Origin: Sepiola atlantica
Taxonomy: Eukaryota; Mollusca; Cephalopoda; Sepiida; Sepiolidae
Length of the DNA: 64,000 nt
Direction of reading: 5' to 3'
Assembly (NCBI GenBank): GCA_963556195.1
Contig: OY744517.1
Location: forward strand, 85,346,714-85,410,713
Below the pieces are notes generated by a model. It searched no databases. It saw only the letters and a list, made by a program, of their open reading frames with translations, and was not told the DNA's origin. Position 1 is the first letter of the stretch. Each line of letters begins with the position of its first letter. Positions 10,549-22,280 of this stretch are shown here, in pieces. A program made the position numbers and the translations under genes.

Positions 10549-13347
10549 GAAATAGCAGTTGGTCTTTAACTGTTTCTACAGTATTTATCATGTTTAAAAC
10601 TTGAAATAGCAGTTGGTCTTTAACTGTTTCTACAGTATTTATCATGTTTAAAACTTGAAATAGCAGTTGGTCTTTAACTGTTTCTACAGTATTTATCATG
10701 TTTAAAACTTGAAATAGCAGTTGGTCTTTAACTGTTTCTACAGTATTTATAATGTTTAAAACTTGAAATAGCAGTTGGTCTTTAACTGTTTCTACAGTAT
10801 TTATCATGTTTAAAACTTGAAATAGCAGTTGGTCTTTAACTGTTTCTACAGTATTTATCATGTTTAAAACTTGAAATAGCAGTTGGTCTTTAACTGTTTC
10901 TACAGTATTTATCAGGTTTAAAACTTGAAATAGCAGTTGGTCTTTAACTGTTTCTACAGTATTTATCATGTTTAAAACTTGAAATAGCAGTTGGTCTTTA
11001 ACTGTTTCTACAGTATTTATCATGTTTAAAACTTGAAATAGCAGTTGGTCTTTAACTGTTTCTACAGTATTTATCATGTTTAAAACTTGAAATAGCAGTT
11101 GGTCTTTAACTGTTTCTACAGTATTTATCATGTTTAAAACTTGAAATAGCAGTTGGTCTTTAACTGTTTCTACAGTATTTATCATGTTTAAAACTTGAAA
11201 TAGCAGTTGGTCTTTAAATGTTTCTTCAGTATTTATCATGTTTAAAACTTGAAATAGCAGTTGGTCTTTAACTGTTTCTACAGTATTTATCATGTTTAAA
11301 ACTTGAAATAGCAGTTGGTCTTTAACTGTTTCTACAGTATTTATCATGTTTAAAACTTGAAATAGCAGTTGGTCTTTAACTGTTTCTACAGTATTTATCA
11401 TGTTTAAAACTTGAAATAGCAGTTGGTCTTTAACTGTTTCTACAGTATTTATCATGTTTAAAACTTGAAATAGCAGTTGGTCTTTAACTGTTTCTACAGT
11501 ATTTATCATGTTTAAAACTTTAAATAGCAGTTGGTCTTTAACTGTTTCTACAGTATTTATCATGTTTAAAACTTGAAATAGCAGTTAGTCTTTAACTGTT
11601 TCTACAGTATTTATCATGTTTAAAACTTGAAATAGCAGTTGGTCTTTAACTGTTTCTACAGTATTTATCATGTTTAAAACTTGAAATAGCAGTTGGTCTT
11701 TAACTGTTTCTACAGTATTTATCATGTTTAAAACTTGAAATAGCAGTTGGTCTTTAACTGTTTCTACAGTATTTATCATGTTTAAAACTTGAAATAGCAG
11801 TTGGTCTTTAACTGTTTCTACAGTATTTATCATGTTTAAAACTTGAAATAGCAGTTGGTCTTTAACTGTTTCTACAGTATTTATCATGTTTAAAACTTGA
11901 AATAGCAGTTGGTCTTTAACTGTTTCTACAGTATTTATCATGTTTAAAACTTGAAATAGCAGTTGGTCTTTAACTGTTTCTACAGTATTTATCATGTTTA
12001 AAACTTGAAATAGCAGTTGGTCTTTAACTGTTTCTACAGTATTTATCATGTTTAAAACTTGAAATAGCAGTTGGTCTTTAAATGTTTCTACAGTATTTAT
12101 CATGTTTAAAACTGGAAATAGCAGTTGGTCTTTAACTGTTTCTACAGTATTTATCATGTTTAAAACTTGAAATAGCAGTTGGTCTTTAACTGTTTCTACA
12201 GTATTTATCATGTTTAAAACTTGAAATAGCAGTTGGTCTTTAAATGTTTCTACAGTATTTATCATGTTTAAAACTTGAAATAGCAGTTGGTCTTTAACTG
12301 TTTCTACAGTATTTATCATGTTTAAAACTTGAAATAGCAGTTGGTCTTTAAATGTTTCTACAGTATTTATCATGTTTAAAACTTGAAATAGCAGTTGGTC
12401 TTTAACTGTTTCTACAGTATTTATCATGTTTAAAACTTGAAATAGCAGTTGGTCTTTAAATGTTTCTACAGTATTTATCATGTTTAAAACTTGAAATAGC
12501 AGTTGGTCTTTAACTGTTTCTACAGTATTTATCATGTTTAAAACTTGAAATAGCAGTTGGTCTTTAACTGTTTCTACAGTATTTATCATGTTTAAAACTT
12601 GAAATAGCAGTTGGTCTTTAACTGTTTCTACAGTATTTATCATGTTTAAAACTTGAAATAGCAGTTGGTCTTTAACTGTTTCTACAGTATTTATCATGTT
12701 TAAAACTTGAAATAGCAGTTGGTCTTTAACTGTTTCTACAGTATTTATCATGTTTAAAACTTGAAATAGCAGTTGGTCTTTAACTGTTTCTACAGTATTT
12801 ATCAGGTTTAAAACTTGAAATAGCAGTTGGTCTTTAACTGTTTCTACAGTATTTATCATGTTTAAAACTTGAAATAGCAGTTGGTCTTTAAATGTTTCTA
12901 CAGTATTTATCATGTTTAAAACTTGAAATAGCAGTTGGTCTTTAACTGTTTCTACAGTATTTATCATGTTTAAAACTTGAAATAGCAGTTGATCTTTAAC
13001 TGTTTCTACAGTATTTATCATGTTTAAAACTTGAAATAGCAGTTGGTCTTTAACTGTTTCTACAGTATTTATCATGTTTAAAACTTGAAATAGCAGTTGG
13101 TCTTTAACTGTTTCTACAGTATTTATCATGTTTAAAACTTGAAATAGCAGTTGGTCTTTAACTGTTTCTACAGTATTTATCATGTTTAAAACTTTAAATA
13201 GCAGTTGGTCTTTAACTGTTTCTACAGTATTTATCATGTTTAAAACTTTAAATAGCAGTTGGTCTTTAACTGTTTCTACAGTATTTATCATGTTTAAAAC
13301 TTGAAATAGCAGTTGGTCTTTAACTGTTTCTACAGTATTTATCATGT
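10541..13347 (-). repeat. 54-bp minisatellite, ~52 copies, open on minus strand
   Basis: The unit is 54 bp (includes ATAGCAGTTGGTCTTTAACT). Because 54 is divisible by three, the minus strand stays open as an 18-residue repeat, MINTVETVKDQLLFQVLN. The frame would run from 13360 to 10496 but for one stop at 11585-11587, caused by a single G-to-A change at 11587. Unit variants include TTTAAATG (V to F), AATTATAATG-type and TCAGG changes, most of them amino-acid-changing, which argues against selection for protein. No signal peptide or known domain is seen. Very high unit identity points to recent amplification. Confidence 0.95.
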
Positions 13348-13424
13348 GCCAGCAAGTCAAGTACCAAATACAGACTTAAACAAATATTAGCCATAAATCT
13401 ATTAATTTATATCATTTGAGTTAT

Positions 13425-13535
13425 TCGGGCTACTATTCTCGTCTTGTTTTTTGTTTTCACTACCTTTCGAACGATGTACTGTCGACTTTCTTCAGATATA
13501 TCTTTTCAAAGTTGAGAATCTTTATGTTTATATAC
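13425..13535 (-). mobile_element. SINE 3' fragment
   Basis: The complement carries the family tail (motifs like AAGACGAGAATAGTAGCC and CGAAAGGTAGTGAAAAC). It is arranged head to head with the plus-strand tail that follows. Confidence 0.5.
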
Positions 13536-13539
13536 CTAA

Positions 13540-13660
13540 AAAAAAGTCAGAGGTTACATTAGCCGAAACGTTGTGAAAATATTAAGAATAGTAGTCCGAA
13601 TAATACGAATTATGCTAATTATCAATCCTCATCTAAAAAATCCAGAAAGAAGTCTGTTAA
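13540..13660 (+). mobile_element. SINE 3' fragment
   Basis: GTCAGAGGTTACATTAGCCG, then AAACGTTGTGAAAAT and AGAATAGTAGTCCGAATAAT, match the tail of the SINE at 246-560. The following ATCAATCCTCATCTAAAAAA also recurs after the copy at 33.9 kb. Confidence 0.65.
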
Positions 13661-14530
13661 TTTCATGAGAAGATACAGAACATTAACTTTGTGATTGTCT
13701 AGCGCAATGGTTCCTAAACTTTTTTTTAATGATGTCTTTATTTCAATGTCACTATACTTTTTATGACCCCCAGGCGAAAATGGAAGCAAATTTCTTTATC
13801 TAAAACAGAACTAACTTCAAAGAAAAAATGGGAACATGTTATAAGTAATTTTCGAAATTATTTTGTAGCACAATTGATTCCAGTGGGCGAAATGATATGA
13901 CTATAAGACAACATATATCCACCACGTGGAGAGTTTTAAGGCATGATATGCAAGTGTGGCAGCATATAACACACATGTCCGACATGACTGATCGACGAAA
14001 TGATCCTGGTTGCAGCTCACCATGTTGAGAAAGTTGCCGGTCTCACTGTAAAGGCTTCCACGAGAAATTGTATCACTTAGTGACGTCTCAACTGATATGG
14101 CCACATCCCTCACCGTCAGTCATCCGAAATGCCCCAAAGTGTGTCACACATTGATGTCGATGGCCTAAAGCCATGTAGTAGACTGCTTCAGTTGATGACG
14201 ACCTGATCCTAGCAGGCGGCACAAGCGAAATGGCAACAGAAGAAGTTGGAACGCATTCATGAAAGGTCTAACCTCAGCATGAGACAAGAAGACGAAAAAT
14301 GACAAAAATAAATAATAATACTAATACAGAACACCCCAAAATTGGTTCACAAATCACCTGAAATTGAAAATAGTGACCCTTGTTTTATGATGTTGTAGTC
14401 TATTACAGTGCAAAATTATTTATTTTGCTGATACCCGTAAATGCTATCATCTATTAAGCAAAGTTTTATATCAAAATAACATTTTTTTTAAATATATCAG
14501 ATTCTAAGAGTTTATGAATAAATGTGAGAT
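13661..14530. other. Unassigned sequence
   Basis: Less AT-rich than its surroundings between 13900 and 14290, but no domain could be read in any frame. It could be a decayed LINE 3' region; this is not demonstrated. Confidence 0.4.
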
Positions 14531-14665
14531 ACTTCTCGGCTTCTAGACTGATGCATTTTTTTCATTTTTGTCCCAATCCAGAGTGACCATTTTGGGGAGC
14601 TGGATTTTCACATTAAAAACTGACCTTATGTTGAACTCTGTCTTCGTGGGGATGCAAGTAAATAG
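14531..14665 (+). mobile_element. U2-headed SINE, second subfamily, deleted
   Basis: It starts ACTTCTCGGCTTCTAGACTG, a deleted version of the U2 5' end (CTTCTCGG) joined to a body shared with 22281-22505 (GAGCTGGATTTTC, then AAAAACTGACCTTATGT). It ends in GATGCAAGTAAATAG. Confidence 0.55.
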
Positions 14666-14782
14666 CAACTATTAGAGTACCCACATAAAAAATTGAATTA
14701 TTTAAATAATATGTCACTTTTTTCATGGCAGTGTGATTGTGAAGACGCCGTTGAATGGTCTTGAAAAGAATCAAATTATGTA

Positions 14783-15030
14783 TTTGAAAAAGTTGATGTA
14801 TTGAAAAAATTGATGTATTGAAAAAGTTGATGTATTGAAAAAGTTGATGTAATCAAAAAATTGATGTATTGAAAAAGTTGATGTATTGAAAAAGTTGATG
14901 TATTGAAAAGGTTGATGTATTGAAAAAATTGATGTATTGAAAAAGTTGATGTATTGAAAAAATTGATGTATTGAAAAGGTTGATGTATTGAAAAAATTGA
15001 TGTATTGAAAAAGTTGATGTATTGAAAACA
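14783..15030. repeat. 17-bp minisatellite, ~14 copies
   Basis: The unit is TTGAAAAAGTTGATGTA with G/A and A/G variants. Three minus-strand frames are open because 17 is not a multiple of three and the unit lacks stops; the ORFs are artefacts. Confidence 0.93.
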
Positions 15031-15035
15031 CCTAT

Positions 15036-16238
15036 TCACAATATCGGTTTATTTAATTTTGCAAAGAAATGTCTGGTCTAGATGTGTCATTTATCCATGA
15101 GAAAATTCCATTATGATCTTCACTTCAGGCTGGCACTAAAATGCTCTTAACCAACTGATTAACTTGAATCTAACTATTTAAAAAATGCACTCTCTCCAAA
15201 AACACAATCTTACTCATAGTGTTCTCTATCTCTCAGCTTCACTCATTATATGTATAACAATATGTTTAATCAAAAATTACACCAGGAATCAAATTACCGA
15301 TTGTGGAATCAGAAATAATATATTCTTTTAGTCAAGAAATCGAGGGAAATAACTATGAATTGTTTAAAAGTGATTTTCTTTAATTTAAGAGTACACAAGA
15401 TAAACTACCGATTATTTTCGGTTGTGCTTTTATTTGTAAATTGGTATGGTATATTAATGATTTTCCCTATTCTTCCCATTATCATATTAAAAGAAAAACA
15501 AAAATCATAGGAATAAGGATGCGTGGAGTTAAACATCTGAAGGAAAGACATGATTTAACAAAATATAATGAAAATATTAAATTAAAGACAATACTTAGTA
15601 ATAGCCGTATTTATCTTCATTGAGAACATTAATTTGATTCAACAAAGTGACAAAATGGATAATGTCGTCTGCCCGAATTTTTCGACAAAAAACCCTGTCT
15701 GTAAACATTTGTTTTAAAAGTCTTCAAGATTAATAAACTATTTTATTTTAATCATGTAAGTGTTTATTATTTTATTTTTTGATATAGTTCACCTAGATCA
15801 TTTTTATAGTTATTATTTTATATAAAACTGATAACAAAAAAAACTCCTTCCAAAAACAAAACGAAAATAGCTATTTCTTCTAAATTCAGTCGTACACGTT
15901 CGTAACCTGAGAAAACAGTTAAAAAAGGGGTCAGTAGGAGCTTAAAATTTCAAGGCCAAAGCTAAGTTATGGGCAATGTAAAGTGTGACCTATTAACCGA
16001 CTAATGGAATTGTCGGTATTGAGAAAAACTGCAGTCACAGTTTTTTTCTCAATTCTTATGCAGAACTTAAGTAAAAAAGGTGAAGATATATTTATTTTAA
16101 TCTTATTTTAAATATTTATTTTTGTCCTCCCTGAAATAATCTATATTTAACGTTTTGTTTTTGCCAAACATCTTCTGTTCATATCCAAGTAAAGGGGATG
16201 AAGAGGAAGTTTATGTCAACAGCCATAATGTCAATAGT
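15036..16238. other. AT-rich sequence, no gene seen
   Basis: Low-complexity AT-rich DNA. One 60-codon ORF (15441-15623) has no recognisable feature. Confidence 0.45.
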
Positions 16239-16452
16239 TGTTATGAAGGAAAAATGTTTACAATAATCAAGTAATCTTAAGAAATGAATGTGCTAATATT
16301 TATGGAAAAAGAAATGTAATTATTGATCTGATGGCAAAAGTAGATTAAAAAATGTCAAAATGTTATTTTTATTAATGGCCTCAGCTGATTTTTCTTTTTA
16401 TGGCATTACTGAAGAATGTCTTCATTTTATAAATCTTCTGGACCGGAATAAT
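16239..16452 (+). repeat. Dispersed ~215-bp repeat, copy 1
   Basis: It shares TTATTGATCTGATGGCAAAA, GGCCTCAGCTGATTTTTC and AAATCTTCTGGACCGGAATA with 19058-19277, at clearly over 90% identity by eye. Copy 2 has a small insertion and lacks a 20-bp segment. It is non-coding. Confidence 0.85.
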
Positions 16453-16911
16453 AGACTAGATCCATCCTGCTGCTGTTTGTGTCCTGGTGCTTCATGGCCA
16501 GGTTGTAGCAATATTTAGATGCAGGTATGTAAAAGTAAGGTTACGGTCGGAAATTTCCGAATAAGGTTAAAATTAAATAAAAACGTGGAAAATTCCATTA
16601 GAATTTTAAAGTTTACAATTAGGACGATGTGTCACATGAAGAAAGTCACTTATGATAAATAGTTTATAAGCTGATCCAGCTTTACTCTGTTTCTCTAGTT
16701 CGTAAGTGAAGGCAGTCATTTTTTTCACAGCACTCCCATTCCTTCATACAGGATGGGTGGGAGATAGTGTATACTGTGTATCTGAAAAGAACAATAAAGC
16801 CCCTGGAAGTTTGTTATTGTGTGCTGTTCTTTATTAATAACAGGAAAATAAAAAAAGTATACAATGTTATTTATGCTTTAGCTTAGATTTCATTAAAATC
16901 AGACAATTTCT

Positions 16912-17340
16912 ATGGTATGGAAAGTAAATGCAATGTTTTGGTGGATGGTAGGAATTATTACTTCAAGAGACTCAAATGTTGTTTACAAATATATATTATA
17001 TGATATAGGGTTCGGGATTGGGAGCAGGAGTACACTAGAGCCCTTATTTATTCCTGAACAATACTGGGGAGGCTTTCTAATGTATTATTATATTAAATCT
17101 GATTTAATCAACATTTGTTATCAAAACGAAGTAGAAGGCAGCAATGAAGACAACGTGAAAGAGGAGAGAGAATGTCATCTACACGACGAGATTATAACTG
17201 CTTGTATGCACAGTCACAATCTGGATAATTTGCTGGGGATCAAAGAAACAGTTGCCATTTTTTATAAACAAGGCATAAAAACAAATACCTTGCATGATTC
17301 TGGATGTCTCCTGATATGCAACTCTTCCGAATTTGTCTAG
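16912..17340 (+). CDS. Unrecognised 142-codon ORF
   Basis: This is the longest non-repetitive ORF of the middle of the window. The product has a hydrophobic aromatic N-terminus (VNAMFWWMVGII), an acidic middle and no domain or motif I know. There is no neighbouring exon-like ORF, no clear promoter and no repeat relation. It may be chance, a TE remnant or an exon. I treat it as unproven. Confidence 0.15.
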   Translation: MVWKVNAMFWWMVGIITSRDSNVVYKYILYDIGFGIGSRSTLEPLFIPEQYWGGFLMYYYIKSDLINICYQNEVEGSNEDNVKEERECHLHDEIITACMHSHNLDNLLGIKETVAIFYKQGIKTNTLHDSGCLLICNSSEFV

Positions 17341-17358
17341 GATATGTCTCCATAGATA

Positions 17359-17990
17359 TATGTAGAACTATGTTGCCCCACTCGACGACCACATTGTGTG
17401 TCGGTGGTCTTCTTTGTCTTCGTCGTCTAGCCGAGTCGTCTATCCATTGACGAATAGTCGAGGGCACAGCACTGGTCCACAAGTTAAATAAAAGAAACAC
17501 AACTCTCGATGAATAACACGAACACATATACGTTGTGTATAACTTAGTTGGAACTATGAGTGTGTGATACCGTCGCGGACTGTCGAGACCCCCATTGTCG
17601 TTGCTCAAGTCGTCAGCTCATCTCATCGTTTTCCCGGTCCGATCCGCTCTCTCGGAAGGTTCTATCGTAACTGCCCGGCTCCTCCCCGAAACCCAAACTC
17701 GTTAACTTTTTGCCATAAACCTTACTGTCGTCAAACTAACTTACCTTACTGTAGTCAGATGTCGTAAAACACTGTCACTCCTAAATGTCGTGTCCGTTAT
17801 TCTTTTCTTAGTCACCTGTCCTGAACAATAGAAACTGACCACTTCCGCATTTTCTTTTGTCTCTGTCGATGAGTCACTTCCTATCCTCGCGCCCTTCATT
17901 GTATCACATATAGCTCGTGTTTAGAATTGGCTGTTTATTCCTCAAAATACTTGGCTTCTTCTAATGTATTCTGCATTCAGATCGGCCTAG
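17359..17990. other. GC-richer block, possible LTR remnant
   Basis: It begins TGTAGAACTATGTTGCCCC, is markedly richer in GC and in CGTC/GTCG than its flanks, and contains AAATAAAAG (a poly(A)-signal-like site) near 17486. The TGT start and composition suggest a solo LTR, but no matching end or target duplication was identified. Confidence 0.25.
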
Positions 17991-18367
17991 TCCGACGACG
18001 CCATTCTGTACTTTATGCACCCATTTTTTTCATAATCATGTTAGGATTTCCTCTCATCTTTTTTTAGCTTTCATATTTCACGCTTTTTTGGTGTCTTTAT
18101 TTAGCATCGATCTTAGAAGTGTTTTCACCATAATTCACTTTTCTTGAGAAGCATGCAACATCCAAAATAAAGGTGCCACAAAAGAATATCTATAATTCAG
18201 AGATACATCATACATACTTGAAAATTCTTCCGAGCCCCTGCAGGCAGTTGGCTCACGACAGTTGCACGACACGAATGGAACTTTTATATAGTCAAATAAT
18301 CAACCGTTTCTATTTCTTTATATCGAAGAATAAAAACGTAACATCAGAGATTCAGTTGTATAAGTTA

Positions 18368-18631
18368 CTAATTGTACCTACCCGGCCTTGCCCGGGTAAA
18401 GACATATTGCTGGGTGAAGGGCTTAGAGAAAAATAATTCAAATTATAGTCATGTTTACATTTTCTTTTAAATAAGATTTTTAAAAAAATGCGTCTTATTT
18501 TATTGTTGGTTTAAATAAATATTCGATTAATAGTAAAACAAAAATAATTTCATGTATATGTATCCAAGTTACTATAGGCATGAAAAATGGAGGCCTAGAT
18601 GCACACGATCTTAGTTTTATTAATATAGAGA
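18368..18631 (-). mobile_element. Short Helitron-like element
   Basis: Read on the minus strand it begins TCTCTATATTAATAAAACTA (preceded by A) and ends with a GC palindrome (CCCGGGCAAGGCCGGG) 13 bases before TTAG, followed by T. This is the same plan as the elements at 37020 and 7599, with an A/T target site. At about 264 bp it is a non-autonomous remnant without coding capacity. Confidence 0.65.
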
Positions 18632-19057
18632 TAAGTAAATGTTGCCAGCCAAAGAGAAGTAACTTAAAACATCATGATCAAGGATAGTAACTAACTTACT
18701 TCTAGTCAGATGGTGTGTTTTTAATTCACAAGTCTCCGAAATATTTTTTTTTAAATAAGCCATTTTATTTTACGGTATGGTTTAATTTTAATTATCATAA
18801 ATATCCAATTATTATTAAATAAAATATAATAATAATGTGTAAGTCTCTTGGAATCGAAGTACACACATCCACACATGAACTTGTTTCATGTATTTTGTTT
18901 CCCGCTCTGAAACGGAAAAGCAAAACAGTAATATTTTTTATCTTGAAAGTTTTTTTAAAAAGTTCATAATATCGAACTTGTTGAAAACTAAATCACATAA
19001 AAATGAATTATTTGGGCTATTTTTCTAGAATAATGGTTCGTCCAAGAAGGAACACAG
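18632..19057. other. AT-rich sequence, no gene seen
   Basis: Nothing recognisable on either strand. Confidence 0.45.
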
Positions 19058-19277
19058 CACTTTAAATAGTTATTATGAAAGAAAAATGTTTACATACTAG
19101 TACAATAATCAAGTAATCTTAAGAAATGGAAAAAGAAATGTAATTATTGATCTGATGGCAAAAGTAGATTAAAAAATAGCAAAATGTTATTTTTATTAAC
19201 GGCCTCAGCTGATTTTTCTTTTTATGGCATTACTGAAGAATGTCTTCATTTTATAAATCTTCTGGACCGGAATAATT
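19058..19277 (+). repeat. Dispersed ~215-bp repeat, copy 2
   Basis: Second copy of the block at 16239-16452, in the same orientation 2.8 kb away. Its left edge differs by an insertion of ATACTAGTAC. Confidence 0.85.
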
Positions 19278-20255
19278 AATTTTCTAAATAAACAGAAACG
19301 AAACATCATTTTTAAGTCAAATAATATGGTGCAACAACAAAAGCAAAGATTGGCCAGCCAAAAGCAAATATTGATCTGTCAGATGTGTTGCTATATGGGT
19401 TTAAGTTGAAAAATCTGACAAGATAATTTATATGTTAGAAAAATGCTTGTTTTTTTTTTTAAACTAATGTTCTTATGACATACTGTGTTAAAATATTTGG
19501 TTTTTAATGCATAGCTTTAAGGCTCCAAACTGACACAGTGCATATGACCGGACACACACACTTTAAATCAATTATTTTATATTTGAATTTTAAGAGAGTC
19601 CGTAGTGCATCGCTGCCATTTACCAAAACAGCACAAACTTGATTGAGTTTATGATTACAAATTTATCCTCACGCTCAGAGAAATCACACTATCTCATTCT
19701 CAAAAATATTATCCAATAAATCGATATTTTACAATTTCATTCGAAAAATCAATCGAATTTAGCACTACAAAAATAAACTGACCTTTTTTTAGCATCTTTA
19801 AGTCTATCTACTAAAAGGCGTAATCAGGGAATGCAAATGTAGACGTCTGATCTGTCTGGTGGTTACAGAAAAATAAAAGGCCGATTCTACTTTTTTTCTC
19901 TTTTGTTCTATGCTTGAATCGAACTGTGACAAGTTGATCTTTAAAGCCGTGTGTTATTTCCTACTCGACGACGCGTATGTTAGTATCCTGTTAAAAACGA
20001 GTTTATATTTATACCTCATTTCTCCAAACAAGATCTGCTAAACAAAGATTAAGGATCGAAAGATCTAAAAAATAAATATTCTAAACAATTAATATATTAA
20101 ATCATCATCATTATGGATCTAATAACATATTTAGTTTGGTTGGTCTGTTTTCCTATTAGTATTCAGTTTGAGATGTGGTGCAGGCCAAAAAAGAAGCCCA
20201 TTGAACCTGACAAGGGTGAATACTGTTGCAAGTACATATAAGTAAGTAAGCATTT
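19278..20255. other. AT-rich sequence, no gene seen
   Basis: No domain or structured repeat was recognised. Confidence 0.45.
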
Positions 20256-20595
20256 TCTTGGCCTTTTGGCTAAAGATCACAGTGTAGTATCTGTTCCGAT
20301 GGATACTACAACCTATAGACCGGTATCATTTCGGCCTTCGGTATTTGATTCTGCTGGTATGTGGGTTTGTCCTGTGCAGTTCTAGGAGGTCTATCCTCCC
20401 AGGCTTTGCCTCCCCACTTTGGGGTGGAGTAAGTTTATCGCTTACTGCCTGAAGCGCCCCTACCGGGGAATGCCGACGGGGCTGCCCAGGCATTTTTTGT
20501 AGACCAGAGTGCTCAACTTCTCGGGTGCTGGCTTTTCAAATCCCACTTTCCCGACCTTGCGTCACATCTTACTGCTGTAGGAGGACGATAAATAG
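20256..20595 (+). mobile_element. U2 snRNA-headed SINE
   Basis: TTGGCCTTTTGGCTAAAGATC and GTGTAGTATCTGTTCCGAT form the U2-derived head. The body includes GTGCAGTTCTAGGAGGTC, GCGCCCCTACCGGGGAATGC and GCTGGCTTTTCAAATCCCAC. It ends in ACGATAAATAG. A few substitutions relative to other copies show moderate age. Confidence 0.88.
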
Positions 20596-20965
20596 AAAGT
20601 AAGTACAATGATACTAGTGTGTAAAAAAGCAGAATGGATCTGATGAGATTTGAACCATGTATAACTGAATCCATAGACCTGAACGATATCCTTTAGGTCA
20701 AACATGTAACCCCATAATATTCGGAAAAAGGACATTTAGAATAATTTATTTAACTTTCTTTGCAACAAAACAATTATTTTTCATGAAATGGTATAACAAG
20801 TTCATTTTCAAGAATAAAAAAAAGTTATGCTTTTGAACATTAAAAGTCAAAGCAGGGAAATATCTAAAGCTTGACAACTTTCACTTGGATAACTGGTTTC
20901 AATTAAAGCTATCACAGTTCATTCTAACTCTATTTTTGTAAATGGCATTAAAATTTATTAGAGAT

Positions 20966-20968
<3 letters not shown>

Positions 20969-21012
<44 letters not shown>
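20969..21012. repeat. (TA)n microsatellite
   Basis: TA run at the start of a dispersed repeat. Confidence 0.95.
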
Positions 21013-21015
<3 letters not shown>

Positions 21016-21165
21016 GATTTTTCACTTAGAAGATAGATTATTCAGTGAAGACCGGGATTAGGCCAATAAAAACAAGCTCGATGATACTCGATTACAGGGT
21101 ACAGAGCATTTATATGTGATTTTTTGAAGGCTTACCAAAGCATTCCGTCCCGTTTTTGCTGTATT
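21013..21165 (+). repeat. Dispersed repeat, copy of 6645-6800
   Basis: It shares ATTCAGTGAAGACCGGG, AACAAGCTCGATGATACTCG and AGGCTTACCAAAGCATTCCG. The last motif reappears inverted at 21511-21540, so 21013-21605 forms a large imperfect inverted structure bounded by TA tracts. Confidence 0.75.
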
Positions 21166-21309
21166 TGCTGGTTTGGGACTAATTTTTTTGCTAATTTTTT
21201 GCTGTTCTTCTTAGTAGCAACAATGCTGCGAAAATCTTGCGAGATATTTTTCTAAGACATTTTCTATTTTTTCCTTTTATCTTTTTCTTTTTTTCTTCTC
21301 TTCTTAAGT

Positions 21310-21540
21310 GACCTCAATTAAAGCAACACCACATTGTGTATTGTCGGTTGTTGTAAATCTTATTCCAGGTACTTAATTTCCCTGATGATCTGCCAAGCAA
21401 GGACCTGCTTGATAGTGAAACACGTGTAGGAAGAAACTCTTTAATTTGAAAATGATAAATAAATAATCTTTGAATGAAAGAGTCCTTTGTGGTGTTGATT
21501 GGGCTCCAGAACGGAATGCTTTGGTAAGCCTTCAAAAAAT

Positions 21541-21605
<65 letters not shown>
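21310..21605 (-). repeat. Inverted partner repeat ending in (TA)n
   Basis: The complement of 21511-21545 (TTGAAGGCTTACCAAAGCAT) matches the right end of 21013-21165. A TA run follows at 21545-21600. Confidence 0.65.
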
Positions 21606-21884
21606 GAGTTTTTTCGATTTGAAACATCATTTGATAAAGAGGTCTTACCTAGAAATATATTATGAAACATGTTATACACACTAAATCACTATGTAGTAGT
21701 CGAGACTAAATGAAGTAAGATTTATATATGTATATTAGTAATGAGTCACAACTGATTAAGGTCAAAAACTACTCGAGGATTAGAGTTAATGAGATGGATT
21801 GATCATCAGTTAAATGATAATATTATGATGGGATTGAAAATGATGAATTAAATGGACAAAATTTGATTACTTAAGATTTGACAT

Positions 21885-22250
21885 TAGATTTGAAGACAAC
21901 TATGTTGTAGCCTTCAGGGAAGCATACCCGTGGTAATGAGTCCCACAGATTGGAAGTTCTTCTTAAAAAAAACTCTGTTCATGGAAATTCTGTTCGGTTT
22001 TACGTAGACAGCGGAAGAAAGAAACGTTATTTGCAGTGGCAGTAGCCAGATGTATTCTTTACAGGGAGCAACCAGAGATTGGAGCACAGTTGAGCACGTT
22101 GCATGGAAATAGAGATATAGAGAGAGACTAGCAACGTCTCTTCGGCGAGAAAGGGACTAGATTGCGAAGTCGATTTTAGAATTCTGCAAGGCAGGAAAGC
22201 GTACTTTGAGTGGCACCTCCTCAGATGTGACATCACTACTCCAGCTTAGC
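21885..22250 (-). mobile_element. LINE ORF2 C-terminal fragment
   Basis: The minus strand gives pieces such as NFHEQSFFLRRTSNLWDSLP and CFPEGYNIVVFKSNVKS, the conserved C-terminal region of the LINE family seen at 40.3-40.7 kb. The frame is interrupted. Confidence 0.65.
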
Positions 22251-22280
22251 ATGTATTTGACGCTTATGCAGCTAGAGATG

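Noticed and set aside
10496..13360. Long tandem array with regular period, as a CRISPR or as two real genes of 355 and 591 codons
   Set aside because: There are no unique spacers between repeats, and the unit is contiguous. Openness follows from a 54-bp unit lacking stops in one frame, and variants are mostly amino-acid-changing.
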